Assembly: GCF_018138715.1 (NCBI RefSeq)
Contig: NZ_JAGSHX010000006.1
Location: 2,418,001-2,482,000, forward strand
Source of the DNA: Streptomyces asiaticus
GTDB lineage: Bacteria; Actinomycetota; Actinomycetes; Streptomycetales; Streptomycetaceae
Reading direction: 5' to 3'
DNA length: 64,000 nt
Part shown: piece by piece, positions 54,858-62,326 of the stretch
Layout of the letters: each line of letters opens with the position of its first letter
How positions within the stretch are numbered: the stretch's first letter is position 1
Position numbers and translations under genes: made by a program
Notes under the pieces: generated by a model
What the model saw: only the letters and a program-made list of their open reading frames with translations
What the model was told of the DNA's origin: nothing
Databases searched by the model: none

Positions 54858-56288
54858 TCAGGCCCCCACGGGAGTCGATACGGCGGCGTCGGACAGGTCG
54901 GCGGGCGAGGCCAGATGGCCCAGTACCGCGGTGGCGGCGGCGACCTGCGGCGAGACCAGGTGGGTCCGGCCGCCCTTGCCCTGCCGGCCCTCGAAGTTGC
55001 GGTTGGACGTGGACGCCGACCGCTCACCGGGGGCGAGCTGGTCGGGGTTCATGCCCAGGCACATCGAGCAACCCGCGTGCCGCCATTCGGCCCCCGCGGC
55101 GGTGAACACCTTGTCCAGCCCCTCCTCGACGGCCTGGAGGGCGACCCGCACCGAGCCGGGGACCACCAACATCCGTACGCCGTCGGCCACCGCACGGCCG
55201 GACAGCACCGAGGCGGCGGAGCGCAGGTCCTCGATCCGCCCGTTGGTGCAGGAGCCGACGAAGACCGTGTCCACCTTGATGTCGCGCAGCGGCTGACCGG
55301 CCGTCAGACCCATGTACTCCAGGGCCTTCTCGGCGGCGTAGCTCTCGCTGGCGTCCTCGAAGGAGGCCGGGTCCGGGACCGACTCCGACAGCGGCGCGCC
55401 CTGGCCGGGGTTGGTGCCCCAGGTGACGAACGGGGCGAGCGTGGAGGCGTCGATGACGACCTCACGGTCGAAGACCGCGTCGTCGTCGCCGCGCAGGGTG
55501 CGCCAGTACGCGACGGCGGCATCCCAGTCGGCGCCCTGGGGGGCGTGCGGGCGGCCCTCCAGATAGGCGAAGGTGGTCTCGTCCGGGGCGATCATGCCCG
55601 CGCGGGCGCCCGCCTCGATGGACATGTTGCACACGGTCATCCGGGCCTCCATCGAGAGCTTCTCGATGGCCGGGCCGCGGTACTCGATCACATAACCCTG
55701 GCCGCCGCCGGTGCCGATCTTCGCGATGATCGCCAGGATCAGGTCCTTGGCGGTGACGCTCTCGGGCAGCTCGCCCTCGACGGTGATCGCCATGGTCTTG
55801 AACGGCGCCAGCGGCAGCGTCTGGGTGGCCAGCACATGCTCGACCTGGCTGGTGCCGATGCCGAACGCGAGCGCGCCGAAGGCGCCGTGGGTCGAGGTGT
55901 GGCTGTCACCGCAGACCACGGTCGTGCCCGGCTGGGTCAGCCCCAGCTGCGGTCCCACCACGTGGACGACGCCCTGCTCGACATCGCCGAGCGGGTGCAG
56001 CCGGACACCGAACTCCGCGCAGTTCTTGCGCAGCGTCTCCAACTGGGCGCGCGAGACGGGGTCCGCGATCGGCTTGTCGATGTCGAGGGTGGGGGTGTTG
56101 TGGTCCTCGGTAGCGAGGGTGAGATCGGTACGACGGACCGTGCGGCCGGCCTTGCGCAGGCCGTCGAACGCCTGCGGGCTGGTCACCTCGTGCAGCAGAT
56201 GCAAATCGATGAAGAGCAGGTCAGGCTCGCCTTCGGCGCGCCGGACGACATGGTCGTCCCAGACCTTCTCCGCGAGTGTCCGTCCCAT
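54858..56288 (-). CDS. leuC: 3-isopropylmalate dehydratase large subunit
   Basis: LeuC carries the [4Fe-4S] cluster that isomerises 2- to 3-isopropylmalate. The 476-residue protein shows [35 protein letters not shown], the first cluster Cys in [13 protein letters not shown] and the other two in [13 protein letters not shown]. The ATG at 56288 is preceded by GGAGGG; a reading from 56363 extends into the promoter. It is divergent from ndgR, its known regulator in S. coelicolor. Confidence 0.97.
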   Translation of the reverse strand: MGRTLAEKVWDDHVVRRAEGEPDLLFIDLHLLHEVTSPQAFDGLRKAGRTVRRTDLTLATEDHNTPTLDIDKPIADPVSRAQLETLRKNCAEFGVRLHPLGDVEQGVVHVVGPQLGLTQPGTTVVCGDSHTSTHGAFGALAFGIGTSQVEHVLATQTLPLAPFKTMAITVEGELPESVTAKDLILAIIAKIGTGGGQGYVIEYRGPAIEKLSMEARMTVCNMSIEAGARAGMIAPDETTFAYLEGRPHAPQGADWDAAVAYWRTLRGDDDAVFDREVVIDASTLAPFVTWGTNPGQGAPLSESVPDPASFEDASESYAAEKALEYMGLTAGQPLRDIKVDTVFVGSCTNGRIEDLRSAASVLSGRAVADGVRMLVVPGSVRVALQAVEEGLDKVFTAAGAEWRHAGCSMCLGMNPDQLAPGERSASTSNRNFEGRQGKGGRTHLVSPQVAAATAVLGHLASPADLSDAAVSTPVGA

Positions 56289-56400
56289 CGGTTTCCCTCC
56301 GGCCGGCGCCAGTGCCGGCCCAAACTCGAGTCGAGTGCGTGCCCTGGTCCGCGGGCCCGCCATTTACAGGGTGGCGGGTATCCCCGGAAATTGAACTTGC

Positions 56401-56417
56401 GTTTCACAGTGTGAGAC
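56401..56417. promoter_or_regulatory. Operator candidate in the leuC-ndgR promoter
   Basis: GTTTCACA-G-TGTGAGAC is a 17-bp palindrome with one mismatch, midway between the divergent leuC and ndgR starts. NdgR is known to bind this intergenic region in S. coelicolor; assignment of this exact palindrome is inference. Confidence 0.6.
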
Positions 56418-56431
56418 GTGAGTATCGTCCC

Positions 56432-57148
56432 ATGGACAACACTAGCGGTGTCGGCGTTCTCGACAAGGCTGCTCTGGTTCTGGGCGCCCTGGAGTCCGGT
56501 CCGGCCACCCTCGCCGGGCTGGTCGGGGCGACCGGCCTCGCCCGCCCCACGGCGCACCGGCTGGCGGTGGCACTCGAGCACCACCGGATGGTGGCACGTG
56601 ACATGCAGGGACGCTTCATTCTGGGCCCGCGCCTGGCCGAGCTGGCGGCCGCCGCGGGCGAGGACCGGCTGCTCGCCACGGCCGGGCCCGTGCTCACCCA
56701 TCTCCGGGACGTGACCGGCGAGAGCGCACAGCTCTACCGCCGCCAGGGAGACATGCGCATCTGTGTCGCCGCGGCCGAGCGGCTGTCCGGACTGCGGGAC
56801 ACCGTGCCGGTCGGCTCCACGCTCCCCATGAAGGCCGGCTCGGCCGCCCAGGTGCTGATGGCCTGGGAGGAGCCCGAGCGGCTGCACCGCGGACTCCAGG
56901 GGGCCCGCTTCACCGCCACGGCCCTGTCCGGCGTACGGCGGCGGGGCTGGGCCCAGTCGATCGGCGAGCGCGAGCCCGGCGTGGCGTCCGTCTCCGCGCC
57001 CGTCCGCGGCCCGTCCAACCGCGTGGTCGCTGCCGTCTCGGTCTCCGGACCGATCGAGCGGCTGACCCGCCACCCGGGCCGCATGCACGCCCAGGCGGTC
57101 ATCGACGCGGCGGCACGCCTGACGGACGCCCTCCGCCGGGGAAATTGA
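56432..57148 (+). CDS. ndgR: IclR-family regulator NdgR
   Basis: The 238-residue protein has the IclR winged helix (GVGVLDKAALVLGALESGPAT, LAGLVGATGLARPTAHRLAVAL) and effector domain (LRDTVPVGSTLPMKAGSAAQVLMAW, RRRGWAQSIGEREPGVASVSAPV). NdgR controls leucine biosynthesis and affects growth and antibiotic production in S. coelicolor. The ATG at 56432 gives the family start MDNTSGVGVL. Its gene is divergent from leuC, the standard arrangement. Confidence 0.94.
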   Translation: MDNTSGVGVLDKAALVLGALESGPATLAGLVGATGLARPTAHRLAVALEHHRMVARDMQGRFILGPRLAELAAAAGEDRLLATAGPVLTHLRDVTGESAQLYRRQGDMRICVAAAERLSGLRDTVPVGSTLPMKAGSAAQVLMAWEEPERLHRGLQGARFTATALSGVRRRGWAQSIGEREPGVASVSAPVRGPSNRVVAAVSVSGPIERLTRHPGRMHAQAVIDAAARLTDALRRGN

Positions 57149-57158
57149 TCAGCACCCC

Positions 57159-57650
57159 TCAGGCCCTCTTCAGCGACAGCCGGTCGGCCGCACGGTCTCC
57201 GCGGCGGCCGACCGGGACGACTCCGGTGGCCTTGCCCAGGCCGAACGCCGGCATGTTGATGTGGACCGCCTCGTGCGACCCGGCCGGTACGACATAGGTC
57301 TCGTGCCAGAAGCCGACTTTGCCCCTACCCTCCCGCAGCCGGCGGTTGAACGCCGCCCAGGCGGGACGGTGCTCCTTGTCCTGGGCCACCGAGTACTCCA
57401 GCAGCCGCTCGTGCGAGTCCCAGTACTGGACCACGTAGAACACCCGCGGCGGGCCGAACAGCACCTGATAGCCCAGCATCCCGCTCTCCCCGTCCCGCGA
57501 CAGCTCGCGGAGCATCCGCGGCATCGCCCGGAAGACCGGCAGCCAGCTCCGCAGCGCGCGGAAGCGGTTGATGCGCATGCCGATCAGGAAGACGGTGACC
57601 TCCCCCTCGGCCTCGGCGGTCATACGGCCGGCGAGCAGCTCGGCACCCAT
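57159..57650 (-). CDS. DUF4188-type protein
   Basis: The 163-residue protein starts MGAELLAGRMTAEAEGEVTVFLIGMRINRF and contains LRSWLPVFRAMPRMLREL, LGYQVLFGPPRVFYVVQYWDSHERLLEYS and FWHETYVVPAGSHEAVHINMPAFGLG. This resembles DUF4188 proteins, which look like ferredoxin-fold (ABM/heme-type) monooxygenase relatives; the function is not known. GAGGGG precedes the ATG at 57650. It is divergent from a MerR gene across two operators and is probably its target. Confidence 0.75.
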   Translation of the reverse strand: MGAELLAGRMTAEAEGEVTVFLIGMRINRFRALRSWLPVFRAMPRMLRELSRDGESGMLGYQVLFGPPRVFYVVQYWDSHERLLEYSVAQDKEHRPAWAAFNRRLREGRGKVGFWHETYVVPAGSHEAVHINMPAFGLGKATGVVPVGRRGDRAADRLSLKRA

Positions 57651-57684
57651 GGTGATCCCCTCGTTCTCCACGTCCGGGATAGAC

Positions 57685-57729
57685 TTGGATAGTGGCGCTA
57701 TCCAACTCTTAGATAGTGCCACTCTCCAA
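57685..57729. promoter_or_regulatory. Two tandem MerR-type operators between the DUF4188 and MerR genes
   Basis: The first 21-bp site (57685-57705) has perfect arms TTGGATAG and CTATCCAA around five bases. The second (57709-57729) has related, imperfect arms TTAGATAGTG and CACTCTCCAA. They are 24 bp apart and fill the divergent promoter. The dyad length and gene context suit autoregulation by the adjacent MerR protein. Confidence 0.75.
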
Positions 57730-57747
57730 GGGAGGGCGCAAACAGGG

Positions 57748-58389
57748 ATGCGACTGGCGGAGCTCAGCGAGCGCAGCGGAGTGCCCACCGCGACGATCAA
57801 GTACTACCTGCGCGAGCGGCTGCTGCCGCCGGGAGAGCGGATCACCGCCACCCAGGCCGAGTACGGCGAGGAGCATCTGCGCAGACTGCGGCTGGTGCGC
57901 TCGCTGATCCAGGTCGGCCGGATGCCGGTGGCCACGGCGCGCGAGGCGCTGGCGGCCGCCGAGGACGAGTCGCTCAGCCAGAACGCCCGGATGGGAGCCG
58001 CGGTCTGGGCGCTGCCGCAGGGCCCCGGGTCCGACGAGGACGATCCGCACGCCGCGCGCGCCCGCGAGCAGGTGGACGCCGTACTGGGGCGGATGGGCTG
58101 GTCCTACGGCCAGGAGCTGGGCGACACCTCCCCCGCCTACCGGATGCTGGTGGCGGCCATCGCCTCCCTGGACCGCCTGGACTACCCCCATGACACCGAA
58201 CATCTGCTGGTGCACGCCCGGCTGGCGGGCGAACTGGCCGTCGCCGACCTGGACCTGGTGGAGACCTACGACACCCCGCCCGAGCGGGTCGAGGCGGTGG
58301 TGGCGCTGACGGTGCTCTACGAACCGGTGCTGCTCAGCCTGCGGCGGCTCGCCCAAACCGAGGAATCCAGCCGTCGCTTCAAGGAGTGA
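57748..58389 (+). CDS. MerR-family transcriptional regulator
   Basis: The 213-residue protein has the MerR winged helix at its N-terminus: MRLAELSERSGVPTATIKYYLRERLLPPGE, then EYGEEHLRRLRLVRSLIQVG. The C-terminal region is helical, without metal-binding cysteines or the TipA effector fold, ending RRLAQTEESSRRF. The ligand is unknown. The ATG at 57748 lies 18 bases downstream of the operator pair. The adjacent divergent gene encodes the DUF4188 protein. Confidence 0.88.
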   Translation: MRLAELSERSGVPTATIKYYLRERLLPPGERITATQAEYGEEHLRRLRLVRSLIQVGRMPVATAREALAAAEDESLSQNARMGAAVWALPQGPGSDEDDPHAARAREQVDAVLGRMGWSYGQELGDTSPAYRMLVAAIASLDRLDYPHDTEHLLVHARLAGELAVADLDLVETYDTPPERVEAVVALTVLYEPVLLSLRRLAQTEESSRRFKE

Positions 58390-58436
58390 CCAGGAGCCAA
58401 GGGCACGAGCCCAAAGGCACGAGCGGACACGAAAAA

Positions 58437-58458
58437 GCCCTCCGCCGTCGCGGAGGGC
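58437..58458 (-). terminator. Terminator of the tRNA operon
   Basis: On the minus strand GCCCTCCGC-GACG-GCGGAGGGC is followed by TTTTT, a classical intrinsic terminator 11 bases downstream of the last tRNA-Glu. It also lies 48 bases after the MerR stop on the other strand. Confidence 0.88.
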
Positions 58459-58468
58459 ATTTCGCTGG

Positions 58469-58541
58469 TACCCCCGACCGGATTCGAACCGGCGCTACCG
58501 CCTTGAGAGGGCGGCGTGCTAGGCCGCTACACAACGGGGGC
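58469..58541 (-). tRNA. tRNA-Glu (CTC)
   Basis: The 73-nt cloverleaf has acceptor GCCCCCG pairing with CGGGGGT, D-arm in TGTAGCGGCCTAGCAC, anticodon loop CCCTCTCAAG with anticodon CTC, and T-arm GGTTCGAATCC. CCA is not encoded. It is the last of five tRNAs. Confidence 0.96.
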
Positions 58542-58563
58542 CTGAATCAGCACAGGTGCTGCG

Positions 58564-58635
58564 CTGGGCTACCAGGACTCGAACCTAGACTAAATGAACC
58601 AGAATCACTCGTGCTGCCAATTACACCATAGCCCA
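58564..58635 (-). tRNA. tRNA-Gln (CTG)
   Basis: The 72-nt cloverleaf has acceptor TGGGCTA with TAGCCCA, anticodon CTG in GATTCTGGTTC, and T-arm GGTTCGAGTCC. In actinomycetes it is charged with Glu by GltX and then amidated by GatCAB. Confidence 0.96.
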
Positions 58636-58648
58636 TGGTATAGACCAG

Positions 58649-58721
58649 TACCCCCGACCGGATTCGAACCGGCGCTACCGCCTTGAGAGGGCGGCGTGCT
58701 AGGCCGCTACACAACGGGGGC
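58649..58721 (-). tRNA. tRNA-Glu (CTC), second copy
   Basis: Its sequence appears identical to the tRNA-Glu at 58469-58541, with anticodon CTC and 73 nt. Confidence 0.96.
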
Positions 58722-58752
58722 TCTAGCGATCTCCGTCTTACGAAGAGATCCG

Positions 58753-58825
58753 TACCCCCGACCGGATTCGAACCGGCGCTACTGCCTTGAGAGGGCAGCG
58801 TGCTAGGCCGCTACACAACGGGGGC
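58753..58825 (-). tRNA. tRNA-Glu (CTC), third copy with variant anticodon stem
   Basis: It is 73 nt and matches the other two except for the anticodon stem, which reads CTGCC/GGCAG instead of CCGCC/GGCGG. The change is compensatory, so the stem is kept; the anticodon is CTC. Confidence 0.95.
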
Positions 58826-58875
58826 TTGGTCCTGCTTTGAGCAAGAGATCCACCAGACATCCGGGAGATCTCTTG

Positions 58876-58947
58876 CTGGGGTACCAGGACTCGAACCTAG
58901 ACTAAGTGAACCAGAATCACTCGTGCTGCCAATTACACCATACCCCA
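58876..58947 (-). tRNA. tRNA-Gln (CTG), second copy
   Basis: The 72-nt cloverleaf has acceptor TGGGGTA with TACCCCA, one compensated pair different from the other tRNA-Gln, anticodon CTG and the same T-arm. It is the first tRNA of the cluster, about 205 bases downstream of gltX. Confidence 0.95.
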
Positions 58948-59079
58948 CCAAAACGCCACCCCCGTAAGGGGTTTTGTTTGGTTTGCGCCTCCGGTCCGAC
59001 CTCTCGGCGGCCCGTCCGGCGCAGGAAGAACATTACCCGATGGTGGACGGGCCACCAAAACGAGTATCACCGCGAGTGG

Positions 59080-59157
59080 CGCCGCCTCACGGGCGCGGGC
59101 AGCGCCTCACGCGCCTATCCGCCTCACGGGCGCGGGCGGCGCCTCACGCGCCTATCC
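59080..59157. repeat. 37-bp tandem duplication spanning the gltX stop codon
   Basis: The block GCCTCACGGGCGCGGGC(A/G)GC followed by GCCTCACGCGCCTATCC occurs twice with a 37-bp period (about 59083-59120 and 59120-59157). The right-hand copy contains the gltX stop (59152-59154). Confidence 0.8.
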
Positions 59158-60639
59158 GGCCAGCTTCGCCAGCGCCGCGTCGACCCGGGCCAGCGTGCGC
59201 TCGCGGCCCAGGACCTCCAGGGACTCGAACAGCGGCAGCCCGACCGTGCGCCCGGTGACCGCGACGCGCAGCGGCGCCTGGGCCTTGCCCAGCTTCAGGC
59301 CGTGCTCCTCACCGGCCGCGAGGACCGCGGCCTTCAGGGTCTCGGCGTCCCAGTCCGCCTCGGCGAGCCGGGTGCGGACCGAGGCCAGGAGCGCGTCCGC
59401 GCCCGGCTTCATCGCCTTGGTCCAGGACGCCTCGTCGGCCACCGGCTCGTCGAGGAAGAGGAAGTCCACGTTCGCGGTGATGTCGGACAGGACCGTCAGC
59501 CGGGTCTGGGCCAGCGGGGCCAGCGCCTCGAAGGCGGCCGCGTCGAAGGCGTCCGGGGCCCACGGCGCGTGCGGGGCCTCCAGCCAGGGCTCGCAGGCGC
59601 CGATGAACGCCTTCACATCCAGCAGCCGGATGTGGTCCGCGTTGATCGCCTCGGCCTTCTTGAGGTCGAAGCGCGCCGGGTTGGCGTTCACCGCCGCGAT
59701 GTCGAACGCCTCGACCATCTCCTCCAGCGAGAAGACGTCCCGGTCGGCGGAGAGCGACCAGCCCAGCAGGGAGAGGTAGTTGAGCAGCCCCTCGGGGAGG
59801 AAGCCGCGCTCCCGGTAGAGGTTCAGCGAGGCCTGCGGATCGCGCTTGGAGAGCTTCTTGTTGCCCTCGCCCATGACGTACGGGAGGTGCCCGAAGGCGG
59901 GCACCGTGCCGCCGCCCACACCGATCTCGGCGAGCGCGCGGTAGAGCGCGACCTGCCGCGGGGTGGAGGAGAGCAGGTCCTCGCCGCGCAGGACGTGCGT
60001 GATCTCCATCACAGCGTCGTCGACGGGGTTGACGAGCGTGTAGAGGGGCGTGCCGTTGGCCCGCACGATCCCGTAGTCCGTGACGTTCTCGGGGGCGAAG
60101 GTCAGCTCACCGCGGACCAGGTCGGTGAAGGTGATCGGCTCGTCCGGCATCCGGAAGCGCACGATCGAGGCGCGCCCCTCGGCCTCGTACGCCGCGATCT
60201 GCTCGGCGGTCAGGGTGCGGCACTTCCCGTCGTAGCCGGAGGGCCGGCCGGCCTTGCGGGCCGCCTCGCGGCGCTCCTCCAGCTCCTCGGCCGTGCAGTA
60301 GCAGCGGTACGCGTGGCCCGCCTCCAGCAGCTTCTCCGCGACCTCGCGGTAGAGGTCCATCCGCTGCGACTGGCGGTAGGGCGCGTGCGGACCGCCGACC
60401 TCGGGGCCCTCGTCCCAGTCGAAGCCCAGCCAGCGCATGGCGTCCAGCAGCTGGGTGTAGGACTCCTCGGAGTCGCGCGCGGCGTCGGTGTCCTCGATGC
60501 GGAACACCAGGGTGCCGCCGTGGTGACGGGCGAAGGCCCAGTTGAACAGGGCCGTGCGGACCAGGCCGACATGGGGGTTGCCGGTCGGCGAGGGACAGAA
60601 ACGAACCCGCACGGGGGCGGAGGAGGGTGCGCTAGCCAC
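59152..60639 (-). CDS. gltX: Glutamyl-tRNA synthetase
   Basis: GltX charges tRNA-Glu and, as a non-discriminating enzyme in actinomycetes, probably also tRNA-Gln. The 495-residue class I synthetase has [20 protein letters not shown] (HIGH-type motif as PHVG), [15 protein letters not shown] and the KMSKS-type motif [12 protein letters not shown]. It starts at a GTG (60639) overlapping the upstream FAH gene stop by eight bases (GTGGCTAG). Five genes for its tRNA substrates lie directly downstream on the same strand. The end lies in a tandem duplication. Confidence 0.96.
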   Translation of the reverse strand: MASAPSSAPVRVRFCPSPTGNPHVGLVRTALFNWAFARHHGGTLVFRIEDTDAARDSEESYTQLLDAMRWLGFDWDEGPEVGGPHAPYRQSQRMDLYREVAEKLLEAGHAYRCYCTAEELEERREAARKAGRPSGYDGKCRTLTAEQIAAYEAEGRASIVRFRMPDEPITFTDLVRGELTFAPENVTDYGIVRANGTPLYTLVNPVDDAVMEITHVLRGEDLLSSTPRQVALYRALAEIGVGGGTVPAFGHLPYVMGEGNKKLSKRDPQASLNLYRERGFLPEGLLNYLSLLGWSLSADRDVFSLEEMVEAFDIAAVNANPARFDLKKAEAINADHIRLLDVKAFIGACEPWLEAPHAPWAPDAFDAAAFEALAPLAQTRLTVLSDITANVDFLFLDEPVADEASWTKAMKPGADALLASVRTRLAEADWDAETLKAAVLAAGEEHGLKLGKAQAPLRVAVTGRTVGLPLFESLEVLGRERTLARVDAALAKLAG

Positions 60640-61423
60640 GCTTGATCACCTTGTTGGTGAGAGTGCCGATGCCTTCGATGGTGACGGCGACCTCGTCGCC
60701 GACGGAGAGCGGGCCGACGCCCGCCGGAGTGCCGGTGAGCACGACGTCGCCGGGGAGCAGCGTCATCGCCTCGGTGATGTGCACGATCAGGTCCTCGATC
60801 GGGCGCACCATCTCGCTCGTACGGCCGAGCTGACGCTGCTCACCGTTGACGGTGCACATGATGCCGAGGTCGCCGGCGCGCGTCAGGTCGATATCGGTCT
60901 CCACCCAGGGGCCCAGCGGGCAGGAGGTGTCGAAGCCCTTGGCCCGCGCCCACTGCTTCTCGCGCCGCTGGGCGTCACGGGCCGTGATGTCGTTGCCGCA
61001 GGTGTAGCCGAGGATGACGTCCTGGACGCGGTCACGCGGAACCTCGCGGCACATCCGTCCGATGACCACGGCCAGCTCGGCCTCGTAGTGCACCTCGGAG
61101 GAGAAGGAGGGGTACGCGACCGGGTCGCCGGGGCCGATCACCGAGGTGGACGGCTTGAAGAAGACGACCGGGACGTCGGGGACCTCGTTGCCCAGCTCCG
61201 CCGCGTGCTCGGCGTAGTTGCGCCCGATTCCGACGACCTTGTTCGGCAGGACGGGCGGCAGCAGCCGGACCTTGCTCAGCGGGACCTTCTGGCCCGAGCG
61301 CTCGAATTCGGCGAAGGGGTGGCCCTTGATGATGTCGATGACGGGGCCGTCCGGATCGGACGGTTCGCCCTCCACCACGCCGAAGGCGACGTTGCCGTCG
61401 ATGGAGAATCTGGCGATGCGCAC
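60632..61423 (-). CDS. Fumarylacetoacetate hydrolase family protein
   Basis: The 263-residue protein has the FAH fold: [34 protein letters not shown], the metal-ligand acidic residues in [13 protein letters not shown], and [27 protein letters not shown] plus [15 protein letters not shown]. Members hydrolyse or decarboxylate C-C bonds in diketo acids; the substrate is unclear. I chose the GTG at 61423 ([14 protein letters not shown]), with AAGG six bases upstream; a reading from 61465 is longer. It overlaps gltX by eight bases, a conserved streptomycete pairing. Confidence 0.88.
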   Translation of the reverse strand: MRIARFSIDGNVAFGVVEGEPSDPDGPVIDIIKGHPFAEFERSGQKVPLSKVRLLPPVLPNKVVGIGRNYAEHAAELGNEVPDVPVVFFKPSTSVIGPGDPVAYPSFSSEVHYEAELAVVIGRMCREVPRDRVQDVILGYTCGNDITARDAQRREKQWARAKGFDTSCPLGPWVETDIDLTRAGDLGIMCTVNGEQRQLGRTSEMVRPIEDLIVHITEAMTLLPGDVVLTGTPAGVGPLSVGDEVAVTIEGIGTLTNKVIKRG

Positions 61424-61542
61424 GGGAAGCCTTGGCTCCTGACTGAACTCGCTGGAGACTGACACCCCAGGCTATCGCTCCGCGTCCCGCGCGCCGCCGC
61501 CCCGCCTGCCGCCGGTGGTGGTGCCCACCACGGGCCCGGGGG

Positions 61543-61758
61543 TCAGTTGCCCGGGGTCTCGGTCAGCACGGTGCGCTTGGGGTTCGCGGTCCGGTTGGGC
61601 AGATCGACGCGGTGCTCCGGCTGCTCCTCGGGCGCGCCGGTGTTCTCGACCTCCTCGGCGATGTCCCTGGCGTCCTTGAGCTCTTGGACGTCCTTGACAT
61701 GGGCCAGGGTGGTGCGCCGCGGGTTGGCTATGGAGCGGAACATCATCGTCGTCTTCAC
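61543..61758 (-). CDS. Small uncharacterised protein with a duplicated NPxRT motif
   Basis: The likely product has about 71 residues from a GTG at 61758 with GAGG upstream; an ATG at 61746 or a longer reading from 61830 are alternatives. A motif ANPRRTTL near the N-terminus recurs as ANPKRTVL at the C-terminus, with an acidic helical middle (VQELKDARDIAEEVENTG). There is no signal peptide, membrane segment or known domain. It lies upstream of the FAH gene on the same strand with about 120 bases between them. Confidence 0.55.
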   Translation of the reverse strand: MKTTMMFRSIANPRRTTLAHVKDVQELKDARDIAEEVENTGAPEEQPEHRVDLPNRTANPKRTVLTETPGN

Positions 61759-61830
61759 TGGGGTGTACGCCTCGCTCTTGTCGTTCGTTCCGGCTGTGTA
61801 AAGCGTCAGGCTAGAGGCGGCCTTGCCCAT

Positions 61831-62326
61831 CGATTCGCAGGAAAAGTCGCCGCCAGCATGTGATATTGCTCACGAACGATCAGGCAAATGCGACATAGAA
61901 GACAGTTGCCTAATTGCGCTAAACGGACATCGCATACCTGAACCGAACGTTCCGCTCTTGATCATCGCTAGCCGGACACTCGATGGCGCCATTCGATTCG
62001 TTCACGAACGTCCGTTATCGCCGACATGACTTTCTACGTCCCGTAATAAAGTCCGTACTGAGCGTCACGCGCATCACAGCCTTATCCATTGCCCTTGTTG
62101 CAGCATCCGGCACTGTGCTGGAATTCCCGGGACCGCCGCGGGAATCACCGGCGCGCACGGGGGCGCAACGTGAGAGGCGCCGAGCGGCGGGGGGCTCCTC
62201 TTGACGAACACGAAAGGATGCGCGCCGGTCACTCACGACCGACAGAGGGGATCGCGGTCCCCCACGACTCGACACCGCTCCGCCGCTCAATCCGGTGGGG
62301 CGCCTGGTCCAGAGGTTGCGACGCTA
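61831..62326. other. AT-richer divergent region before cvnA
   Basis: This roughly 500-bp region is noticeably richer in A+T than the rest of the window, as expected for promoters. It contains TCACGAACGATC at about 61871 and TTCACGAACGTCC at about 62000, a repeated CACGAACG core that may be a binding site. An open frame (61983-62204) with a hydrophobic stretch is present but unsupported. Confidence 0.45.

Noticed and set aside
56289..56400. T-box or leader-peptide attenuator before leuC
   Set aside because: The leader is short, has no run of Leu codons and no T-box core; control by NdgR from the divergent gene is the better explanation.
61983..62204. 73-codon frame with a hydrophobic stretch before cvnA
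   Set aside because: It lacks a convincing ribosome binding site, lies in a promoter-like AT-rich region and shows no recognisable family.
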